Assembly (NCBI GenBank): GCA_009887135.1
Contig: QXYA01000009.1
Span: 1 to 7,237, forward strand
DNA: 7,237 nt
Source: Candidatus Poseidoniales archaeon
GTDB lineage: Archaea; Thermoplasmatota; Poseidoniia; Poseidoniales; Poseidoniaceae
Direction of reading: 5' to 3'
Below the pieces are notes generated by a model. That model was not told the DNA's origin. It worked only from the letters and a program-made list of their open reading frames with translations, and made no database searches. Positions 1 through 4,972 of this stretch are shown piece after piece. Within the stretch, counting starts at the first letter, position 1. Every line of letters starts with the position of its first letter. The position numbers were made by a program, and so were the translations under genes.

Positions 1-2
1 GA

Positions 3-101
3 TGTCAACGCTCCGATACCGGAGAAACAGTCTCCTACACAATCCAACTCATCGTTCTCGATTACACAATTGTTCCTTTCGTTGATATCGAAAACATCTG
101 A
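3..101 (+). CDS. C-terminal end of an upstream gene, product unknown (partial)
   Basis: Frame 3 is open from the left edge to a TGA at 99-101 and gives 32 residues, including GETVSYTIQLIVLDY and ending VPFVDIENI. The alternation of beta-branched hydrophobic and polar residues looks like a C-terminal beta-strand of a real protein. The other two forward frames give low-complexity or basic peptides. The stop lies 9 bases before the preferred ATG of the lipoprotein gene and directly abuts its earliest possible start (GTG 102), which fits a co-transcribed pair. The fragment is too short to name a family. It could also be chance open frame, so the call rests on residue pattern and spacing only. Confidence 0.5.
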   Translation, partial: CQRSDTGETVSYTIQLIVLDYTIVPFVDIENI

Positions 102-110
102 GTGATGAAC

Positions 111-659
111 ATGAGGCGTGGATTCTTTCCTGTGTTTGTCTTGCTACTCTTTCTAAGTGGTTGCACAAGTGATGCTGCTATCGACGAGCCTCTTGGTGAA
201 AGCGGTCCAGTTGCTGAACCATTCCCTTCATGGTCAAGTTCTTCCCACAATGACGAGGAATTCAATGGCTCAATGTTTGAGAATGAGTCGTATGTTGCAT
301 ACTTCTCAGCACCTTGGTGTGCCCATTGTGAAGCAACATTGGATGCTTACGATCAAATCCTTCCAGAAGGAAAAATGATGATATTTTCATATGACGGCCG
401 AGAAGATTACAGCGATATGAACGGATGGCACAACAAAACTGAGACGAATCTGGATCGAACCATCGACCGTCCATTCATGCTCAATCCTCCGCTGGCAGTG
501 GAAGTCAACTTAACCAACATTCCTTTTGTTCTCTTTGTCAATGAACAAGGCTATGTTCATCATATCGAGGTCGGAAGAATCACCGATGTCGATGCTATTT
601 CCGAAATTTGGAATGGAACACTTAGCGCCTCAGTAGCTGATAGTGGCTATTGGAATTAA
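111..659 (+). CDS. Thioredoxin-fold lipoprotein with a CAHC active site
   Basis: This is probably a membrane-anchored extracytoplasmic thiol-disulfide oxidoreductase. From ATG 111 the 182-residue product starts with two Arg and a hydrophobic run, then the lipobox LSGC with Cys18 as the expected lipidated residue. A Ser/Glu-rich linker covers about 20-55. The thioredoxin-like domain follows: YFSAPWCAHC with the redox pair Cys70/Cys73, and an Ile-Pro (137-138) where the cis-proline of the fold is expected before a FVLFVNEQG strand-turn. The domain is divergent, and WCAHC replaces the common WCGPC or WCGHC. Five N-x-S/T sequons lie in the mature part (N52, N58, N108, N133, N168). GTG 102 and ATG 105 are alternative starts; ATG 111 is preferred because AGTGA sits 5 bases upstream and it gives a compact signal peptide. 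The TAA stop overlaps that of the convergent mutase. Whether it reduces, oxidises or isomerises disulfides cannot be told. Confidence 0.86.
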   Translation: MRRGFFPVFVLLLFLSGCTSDAAIDEPLGESGPVAEPFPSWSSSSHNDEEFNGSMFENESYVAYFSAPWCAHCEATLDAYDQILPEGKMMIFSYDGREDYSDMNGWHNKTETNLDRTIDRPFMLNPPLAVEVNLTNIPFVLFVNEQGYVHHIEVGRITDVDAISEIWNGTLSASVADSGYWN

Positions 660-2050
660 GCCAGTAGTTTCTCAATGTTGATGATTGAACTGACTCTTGA
701 ATCAATGAGGCTTAGCATTTCATGAAGTTTCTCTTCGTTGACTGCTTCAACTCTCATCACAAGGATAGGTTCTGTGTTTGATTTACGAGCGAGATACCAG
801 CCTTGTTGTTCTCCATCTTCTGTGAATCGTACGCGGACACCATCAATGGTTGATGATTCATAATCTCCAAATGCTTCAGTAATTGCAGAAACGATTTCGA
901 GTTTCTTTTCTTCTGGACAAGGAACCTTGACTTCTCCTGTTGTAGGGAGGTTTGGTGCAAGTCTGTTGAGTTCTTCACTGAATAACGCATCTCTTCTCGA
1001 CCAGAGTTCAAGGATTCTTGCTGCATTGTATAGTGAGCAATCAAATCCATACCATCCTCTGTCAGCCATGAAGATGTGACCGCTCATTTCTGCTGCCATC
1101 AAAGCATCTGAGTTTTCTGCAAGAACTCGCTTCATGAAGGAATGACCAGTCTTTGCCATCATTGGTCTTCCACCCGCTTCGATGATTGCTTTCTCAACAT
1201 TCATTGAGCATTTCACATCATAGATGAGGAGATCTTTCCCTTCTTCCGTTCCGACAACATCGTCAGCAAGAAGTGCGATAAGTCGATCTGGATAAACGAA
1301 GTTTCCTTTTTCATCGACTGCACCAATTCGATCACCATCGCCATCGGCGCCCAATCCGAGTTCGTATCCATTATCGACAACTGCTTTTGCTAGGTCGATC
1401 ATATTGTATTCTCGAGTAGGATCTGCTCCATGATTTGGTTCAGTATTGTCCCAATCACAGTACAAGTCAATATGCTCTGCTCCGATCATATCGAGGAGCT
1501 TTGACATTGCAGGACCAGGCACAGCGTTACCACAATCAACGGCGACCTTTACTGGACGAGCGAGTGTTCCTGTTGAAGCAACGATGGCATTGAGGTATGT
1601 ATCTTCGTGAGGATGATCAATATGTTCTCCTTCTCCATCAGAAAAGTTTCCTTCCAAGAATACACCTTTCAATTCTTGAATTTCTTCACCTGCGAGAGGC
1701 AATGTTCCTCTGCACATCTTGAATCCATTGTGTGTTGGCATTGGAAGGTGAGATGCTGTAACCATCACGCCACCATCAACAGGTAATGTCCAACAAGCAT
1801 GATACAAACATCCTGTTGAAACAATGCCTAAGTCGAGAACTCGAACACCTGAATCAACAAGCCCTTGGATAAGGTTTGAAGCATATCCTGGGCTTGATTT
1901 ACGAATGTCTCTTCCAACTGCAAACGAATCACATTCGAGGTATGCTGCGATTGCTCTACCTAAGCGATATGCAAATTCATCTGACAATTCTTCACCAGAT
2001 AATCCACGAATATCGTATGCTTTGAAACATGATTCAGGCCATTCCGTCAT
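656..2050 (-). CDS. Phosphomannomutase/phosphoglucomutase (alpha-D-phosphohexomutase family)
   Basis: This cytoplasmic enzyme interconverts hexose-6-phosphate and hexose-1-phosphate (mannose and/or glucose), feeding nucleotide-sugar synthesis. The 464 residues match the full length of Pseudomonas AlgC-type PMM/PGM. In order: an N-terminal AYDIRG; the phosphoserine loop TASHLPMPTHNGFK with catalytic Ser100; the Mg-binding loop GADGDGDRIG (Asp236, 238, 240); a YPDR motif and a KTGHS motif; the sugar-specificity loop EMSGH (321-325); and the C-terminal phosphate-binding loop RKSNTEP (422-428). All catalytic elements are present. The serine loop reads ASHLP rather than the usual ASHNP and is one residue longer. 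The start is fixed because AYDIRG follows at the usual distance. It is the last gene of the RidA/small-protein/mutase run, 44 bases after the previous stop, with no clear Shine-Dalgarno motif. Substrate preference cannot be read from sequence, so I give no gene symbol. Confidence 0.95.
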   Translation of the reverse strand: MTEWPESCFKAYDIRGLSGEELSDEFAYRLGRAIAAYLECDSFAVGRDIRKSSPGYASNLIQGLVDSGVRVLDLGIVSTGCLYHACWTLPVDGGVMVTASHLPMPTHNGFKMCRGTLPLAGEEIQELKGVFLEGNFSDGEGEHIDHPHEDTYLNAIVASTGTLARPVKVAVDCGNAVPGPAMSKLLDMIGAEHIDLYCDWDNTEPNHGADPTREYNMIDLAKAVVDNGYELGLGADGDGDRIGAVDEKGNFVYPDRLIALLADDVVGTEEGKDLLIYDVKCSMNVEKAIIEAGGRPMMAKTGHSFMKRVLAENSDALMAAEMSGHIFMADRGWYGFDCSLYNAARILELWSRRDALFSEELNRLAPNLPTTGEVKVPCPEEKKLEIVSAITEAFGDYESSTIDGVRVRFTEDGEQQGWYLARKSNTEPILVMRVEAVNEEKLHEMLSLIDSRVSSIINIEKLLA

Positions 2051-2066
2051 GAAATGTGGTCGAAGT

Positions 2067-2080
2067 CCTTGTTTTCAAGG
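2067..2080. repeat. Small inverted repeat ahead of the mutase gene
   Basis: CCTTG at 2067-2071 and CAAGG at 2076-2080 form a perfect 5-bp stem around TTTT (AAAA in the leftward mRNA). It lies in the 44-base gap between the small membrane protein gene and the mutase gene, 16 bases before the mutase ATG, where it could affect ribosome access. A 5-bp stem is easily produced by chance, so function is only a possibility. Confidence 0.3.
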
Positions 2081-2094
2081 ATACCTATTGGTTG

Positions 2095-2277
2095 TCATCT
2101 TCTTAGGAAGAGTGTTAGCGTTAACGTAATTGTAATGAGAATAAAAAAGGGAAGAAGATATCCAGTCCACCATGATACAATACCAAGTGCAAGAAGCGTT
2201 GGAACAGTCATCTGAAGCAATTTAGGCCACGTAAGCAAACCTTTCGGAGGTTCTTCCAAATACGGTGTGCCTGGCAT
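2095..2277 (-). CDS. Small two-helix membrane protein, unknown function
   Basis: The 60-residue product has a polar, Pro-rich N-terminus (MPGTPYLEEPPKG), then two hydrophobic segments at about 21-37 and 41-57 joined by a very short WWTGY turn, and ends in LRR. This predicts a tight membrane hairpin. The positive end favours both termini facing the cytoplasm. The second segment alternates hydrophobic residues with Thr (ITITLTLTL). I recognise no family. The frame is believable because it fits exactly between RidA and the mutase on the same strand. Its ATG lies 9 bases after the RidA stop, and a GAGG motif overlapping that stop sits 7 bases upstream, so translation is probably coupled to RidA. 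It overlaps no other credible gene. Confidence 0.72.
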   Translation of the reverse strand: MPGTPYLEEPPKGLLTWPKLLQMTVPTLLALGIVSWWTGYLLPFFILITITLTLTLFLRR

Positions 2278-2284
2278 ATGAGTT

Positions 2285-2288
2285 CCTC
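2285..2288 (-). promoter_or_regulatory. Ribosome binding site overlapping the RidA stop codon
   Basis: On the minus strand the RidA stop is followed by a purine run, TGAGGAACTCAT, then ATG. GAGG matches the AGGAGGTGAT Shine-Dalgarno consensus, with 7 bases to the start at 2277. It shares bases with the RidA TGA stop, which suggests termination-reinitiation coupling and supports the small downstream gene. Confidence 0.5.
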
Positions 2289-2652
2289 AGGATTGGACGC
2301 CTTGAACAACAATTTCAACAAGAGCGCCTTTCGGTAATGCTCCTGCTTCAAATGCAGCTCGTGCTGGACGAACATCCATGTCTTCAACCCAAGCGCCGTA
2401 TACTTCGTTCATTGCAGCATAATCTTCGATTGTATCGAGAAGGACTTGAGCAAAGCAGATGTCTTCTTTCTTGAATCCACCTGCGTTGAGTAATGCATCG
2501 ATTTTAGCGAGTGCACCTTTTGTCTGTGAAACGATATCATCGCCTTGATCTATCGATATTTGTCCAGATAACCAAAATTGATTTCCGGCTTTTACTCCTG
2601 GTGTATATGGTCCAAAGACCTTCATTCCATCCAATGTGATTGGTTCTTTCAT
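2287..2652 (-). CDS. ridA: RidA/YjgF/UK114-family imine deaminase
   Basis: RidA proteins are cytoplasmic trimers that hydrolyse reactive enamine/imine intermediates released by PLP enzymes and protect against 2-aminoacrylate damage. The 121-residue product matches the family's usual length. Visible marks are FGPYTPGV with Tyr16 (Tyr17 of E. coli RidA), the WLSGQI strand, and the signature PARAAFEAGALPKGALVEI with Arg98 and Glu113, equivalent to the catalytic-site Arg105 and Glu120. The Cys of the usual R-S-C is Ala100 here; this Cys is not universal in the family. The frame stays open upstream to 2856, but the family alignment begins at MKEPITLDG. Starting at 2652 places Tyr at position 16 and avoids overlap with the divergent gene. 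It is first in a run with the small membrane protein and the mutase. The Shine-Dalgarno motif is weak. Confidence 0.93.
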   Translation of the reverse strand: MKEPITLDGMKVFGPYTPGVKAGNQFWLSGQISIDQGDDIVSQTKGALAKIDALLNAGGFKKEDICFAQVLLDTIEDYAAMNEVYGAWVEDMDVRPARAAFEAGALPKGALVEIVVQGVQS

Positions 2653-2708
2653 AGCCCTGCTAATGTTTGGATGCTCATAGACATTAACCATGAGCCCTTG
2701 GCAAAGAT
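2653..2708. promoter_or_regulatory. Divergent intergenic region with two interleaved inverted repeats
   Basis: These 56 bases separate the divergent RidA and DUF354-type genes and must hold at least part of both promoters unless transcripts start inside the opposite gene. Two perfect 6-bp dyads interleave: TAATGT 2661-2666 with ACATTA 2681-2686, and GCTCAT 2673-2678 with ATGAGC 2690-2695. Such dyads could be operator half-sites, but 6-bp repeats are weak evidence. I see no convincing BRE/TATA box in either direction. Confidence 0.35.
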
Positions 2709-3695
2709 ATGCGCACATGTTGGGTGTTTGACCATCCTGCTCATGTGCGCCTGCTCGCACCTTTCCTGCGAGCAGGAACTGCAACAGATGTGATTGTTGC
2801 AACGAATCGACACGAAGTACGTCAATTGATTGAATCCAGCGAAGGTGTTCTTCCACGACGTCAGATAATTTGGGTTGAACGACCTGTCGGAAAAGGACGC
2901 TTTCGAGCTGCTTGGAAACGAATGCGAACGGTTCGTCAAGAACTCAGAAATGCAGCAAAGAGTGGAACTCGATTTGAGAGAATCGTAGCAGTAGGGGCAT
3001 CGCTTGAATTACGGGTTGCAAAGAAAATTGGTATTCCAAATCGATGGTATATTTCTGATACAGAGATCAATCATTTGGCTCATAAATTAGCACGAAATGC
3101 GGTAACAGATGCCATACTTCCAACTCATTGGGATGAATCAATTGATGATGGTTGGCTCAACAAATTCAATCAAAAGAAGATCAATGTACATCGATTAAAT
3201 GGGCTTCATGGCCACGTACATCTACGTCCACAACTTCGTCCAGCACAGGTTCAAGATCCACCTTCCTTTGTTGTTCGACGATTACAAGGCGATGGGATTC
3301 ATGATTCAGATGAGGTTCTTGCGATTCCTGAACAAATCCTTGAAGGGATTGAGATTACCTATGCTGATGAATCCAAGTATTCAGGTGATCCTTGGCAATT
3401 CATCACAATGCTATCGCAACATAATGGAGTCATAACACAGTCAGTTACTGTTGCAAGTGAATCTGTTTTGATGGGCGTTCCAACCCTTTTGGTAAGTGAT
3501 GCGAAACGTGGTTTCCTCAATCGCCTTGAGTCTGATGGATATCCATTGTTCCGTTTAACATCTCAGTCGGATGTAGAAGAAATTCAAGCCCAATTTTTAG
3601 CAGGTTTGTTTCTTACTGAAGCATTGGACTTGCCAGAATGGTCAGATGCTCGGCAAGAATTCGCAGATTTTATTGGTTCTGAATTGATTGATTGA
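2709..3695 (+). CDS. DUF354-type protein, predicted GT-B-like glycosyltransferase fold
   Basis: The 328-residue product resembles the archaeal and thermophile DUF354 family, related to GT-B enzymes such as UDP-GlcNAc 2-epimerase and MurG. No reaction is established for it here. Visible marks in order: CWVFDHPAHVRLLAPFL (4-20), typical of the family start; a GASLELRVAKKIGIP segment near 96-110; YISDTE (114-119), like the family's N/S-D-x-E; LNGLHGHVHLRP (163-174); FVVRRLQGDGIHD (187-199), the conserved V-V-R-x(7)-H; and VTVASESVLMGVPTLLV (246-262), corresponding to the C-terminal nucleotide-binding segment. The usual Gly-rich G-G-G-T of that segment is TQSVT here, so activity may differ. ATG 2709 is supported because homology begins at residue 2; no good Shine-Dalgarno motif precedes it. 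Its stop overlaps the convergent Nudix gene by 26 bp. Envelope glycan work is inferred from fold and neighbours. Confidence 0.75.
   Translation: MRTCWVFDHPAHVRLLAPFLRAGTATDVIVATNRHEVRQLIESSEGVLPRRQIIWVERPVGKGRFRAAWKRMRTVRQELRNAAKSGTRFERIVAVGASLELRVAKKIGIPNRWYISDTEINHLAHKLARNAVTDAILPTHWDESIDDGWLNKFNQKKINVHRLNGLHGHVHLRPQLRPAQVQDPPSFVVRRLQGDGIHDSDEVLAIPEQILEGIEITYADESKYSGDPWQFITMLSQHNGVITQSVTVASESVLMGVPTLLVSDAKRGFLNRLESDGYPLFRLTSQSDVEEIQAQFLAGLFLTEALDLPEWSDARQEFADFIGSELID
2711..2750. repeat. 9-bp perfect inverted repeat at a start codon
   Basis: GCGCACATG (2711-2719) pairs perfectly with CATGTGCGC (2742-2750), with a 22-base loop. The left arm starts at the G of the ATG of the DUF354-type gene, so a folded mRNA would hold the start codon at the base of a GC-rich stem. 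On the other strand it would lie in any long RidA leader. Confidence 0.6.
2750..2776. repeat. 10-bp perfect inverted repeat (strong hairpin)
   Basis: CCTGCTCGCA (2750-2759) and TGCGAGCAGG (2767-2776) are perfect complements around a 7-base loop, CCTTTCC. It begins on the last base of the preceding inverted repeat and is markedly more GC-rich than the surrounding sequence. It lies inside codons 14-23 of the DUF354-type gene. No T-run follows on either strand, so it does not look like an intrinsic terminator. Confidence 0.7.
2780..2801. repeat. 7-bp perfect inverted repeat
   Basis: TGCAACA (2780-2786) pairs with TGTTGCA (2795-2801) around an 8-base loop. It is the third consecutive dyad after the start codon of the DUF354-type gene. 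It would be unremarkable alone; its interest comes from position in the cluster. Confidence 0.45.
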
Positions 3696-4110
3696 GCCAT
3701 TTCTCAACAATTTCGCCATGGTCTCCAGCGAGAACAAGCCTTCCTTCGAGGATGTCTGCAATAGGCCAGAACCGAGCATCTGATGCATCATCACCACCAA
3801 CCGGTTCACCACTAGCTTCAACTTCATAGACGATACTTACGATGTGTTTGCGAGGATCACGCTCAGGCTCTCCCATGACCATGAGTAAGACAGGATTGGA
3901 ACCGTCAAGATTTGCTTCTTCCTTCAATTCTCTGAGAACAGCATCTTGCGGGCGTTCACCTTGGTCAACGAATCCTCCTGGAAGGACCCAAGAACCTGCA
4001 GATGGAGGGAACTTTCTCTGAACTAACAAGATTTCATCGTCTCTTCGAACACACGCATCAACAGCAAGTGCAGGATTGAGATAGCCGAGACAAGCGTCGC
4101 ACTGTACCAT
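3670..4110 (-). CDS. Nudix hydrolase (ADP-ribose/NADH pyrophosphatase-like)
   Basis: Nudix enzymes hydrolyse nucleoside diphosphates linked to another moiety; the substrate here is unknown. In the 146-residue product the Nudix box is G46-x5-E52-x7-R60E61-L-K-E64E65-A-N67-L68, with every metal-binding Glu present. Asn67 replaces the consensus Gly. A Cys4-x2-Cys7 pair followed by YLNPALAV resembles the second half of the zinc ribbon preceding the Nudix domain in NADH-pyrophosphatase relatives. The first Cys pair is missing, so zinc binding is doubtful. The C-terminal ARFWPIADI segment is typical of the fold. An in-frame TTG at 4122 is a possible earlier start, but ATG 4110 follows a perfect GGTGA by 5 bases and is preferred. 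The gene starts one base after the uppS stop and ends inside the convergent DUF354 gene. Confidence 0.92.
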   Translation of the reverse strand: MVQCDACLGYLNPALAVDACVRRDDEILLVQRKFPPSAGSWVLPGGFVDQGERPQDAVLRELKEEANLDGSNPVLLMVMGEPERDPRKHIVSIVYEVEASGEPVGGDDASDARFWPIADILEGRLVLAGDHGEIVEKWLNQSIQNQ

Positions 4111-4111
4111 T

Positions 4112-4891
4112 TCACTCACCAAATCTACGCTTTCGCATCTGGTATGTTTGTACTGCCTTTAGCAAATCTTTCTTCTTGAAGGATGGCCAAAACACATCAG
4201 TAAAATACAATTCTGAATAAGCCATTTGCCAGAGAAGGAAGTTACTAATTCGCTCTTCTCCACTTGTTCGTATGACCAAATCAGGGTCAGGCATCTCTGC
4301 AGTGTAGAGGTGTTCAGAAACTGTGTCTTGAGTAATTGATTCGAGAGGAAGATTTCCGTTTGCATGAAGTTCAGCAATGTTTTGAATGGCTCGTATCATT
4401 TCTTCCCGAGCGCCATAAGCGAGACATACTGTAAAGACGAAGTCTCCGTAATCCTTCGTTTCTGACTCAGCGTAATCAATAGCGTCGTTAACATCCTTTG
4501 GAAGAAGATCACGATGTCCAATAATCTGAACACGGACATTATTTTCATGAATTCGCGGATCATCTGCTATCGACTTGAGTCCATCGATGTAGAGTTTGAA
4601 CAAGATCTTCAATTCCTTTTCAGGACGATTAAGATTCTCTGTGGACAATGCATAGACGGTAAACCAAGGAATTCCAAGTTCGAGAACCCAATCAAGGACT
4701 GCCTCAAGGCGTTGCTTGCCGATTCGATGGCCAACGTGTGTAGCAAGGTTCGATCTCCAAGCAAATCGTCTATTCCCGTCCATAATAATGGCGAGATGCT
4801 TTGGTTGGATATCATGTTCCATAACTTCGCGAAACAGCTTTGCTTCGACCGCTTGGCCGAGAACATCACCCATCTTTTCGCTAATTCCCAT
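4112..4891 (-). CDS. uppS: Cis-prenyltransferase (undecaprenyl/polyprenyl diphosphate synthase)
   Basis: It condenses isopentenyl diphosphate in cis onto an allylic primer, making the long polyprenyl diphosphate used for lipid-linked glycan carriers (undecaprenyl in bacteria, dolichol-type in archaea). It acts at the cytoplasmic membrane face. The 259 residues are near family length. Visible motifs: AIIMDGNRR (34-42) with catalytic Asp38; GHRIG (54-58) with His55; TVYALSTENLNRP (78-90); AYGAREE (158-164); and DPDLVIRTSGEERISNFLLW (202-221), followed by SELYF with Glu227. The C-terminal RRFG is also typical. Phe43 replaces the usual Trp of GNRRWA. ATG 4891 is taken; ATG 4873 (Met7) is equally possible, since only poorly conserved residues lie between. 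It heads a coupled pair with the Nudix gene and is divergent from the orphan gene at 4973. Chain length cannot be read from sequence. Confidence 0.95.
   Translation of the reverse strand: MGISEKMGDVLGQAVEAKLFREVMEHDIQPKHLAIIMDGNRRFAWRSNLATHVGHRIGKQRLEAVLDWVLELGIPWFTVYALSTENLNRPEKELKILFKLYIDGLKSIADDPRIHENNVRVQIIGHRDLLPKDVNDAIDYAESETKDYGDFVFTVCLAYGAREEMIRAIQNIAELHANGNLPLESITQDTVSEHLYTAEMPDPDLVIRTSGEERISNFLLWQMAYSELYFTDVFWPSFKKKDLLKAVQTYQMRKRRFGE
4116..4120 (-). promoter_or_regulatory. GGTGA ribosome binding site of the Nudix gene
   Basis: GGTGA on the minus strand matches the 3' half of AGGAGGTGAT and lies 5 bases before ATG 4110. It is inside the last codons of uppS, and the uppS TGA stop falls between it and the ATG. 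This arrangement implies translational coupling and decides the start over TTG 4122. Confidence 0.65.
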
Positions 4892-4972
4892 GGCCGTCCC
4901 GTTTATTCCAATCCGTTCTCTTCTTTCATTGCATCCCTCTTGTCATAAAGACACATTGAATGGTGAGTTCTC
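4892..4972. promoter_or_regulatory. Divergent intergenic region between uppS and the orphan gene
   Basis: These 81 bases must carry the promoters of both divergent genes. Leftward, GAATAAAC at about 4899-4906 is a weak TATA-like candidate; its spacing would suit a leaderless start at ATG 4873 of uppS. Rightward, CATAAAG at 4944-4950 is A/T-rich but lies close to the ribosome binding site. Neither is a strong match, and no operator or terminator is evident. Confidence 0.3.
4962..4966 (+). promoter_or_regulatory. GGTGA ribosome binding site of the orphan gene
   Basis: GGTGA lies 6 bases before ATG 4973, the same arrangement as for the Nudix gene. It favours ATG 4973 over the in-frame ATG 4985 and supports the reality of the orphan gene. 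Confidence 0.6.

Noticed and set aside
1824..2129. 101-residue + strand open frame overlapping the mutase and small membrane protein genes
   Set aside because: It overlaps two better-supported leftward genes and shows no recognisable domain.
2750..2776. Intrinsic transcription terminator
   Set aside because: The 10-bp stem is strong, but no T-run follows on either strand. It lies at the beginning of a gene between divergent units, where a terminator has no obvious purpose.
2653..2856. N-terminal extension of the RidA frame (68 more codons, open to 2856)
   Set aside because: RidA homology starts at the Met at 2652 and the resulting length is normal. The extension reads antisense through the conserved start of the DUF354-type gene and has no family resemblance.
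4514..4948. 144-residue + strand open frame opposite uppS
   Set aside because: It is the antisense shadow of a well-conserved cis-prenyltransferase and has no motif or ribosome binding site of its own.
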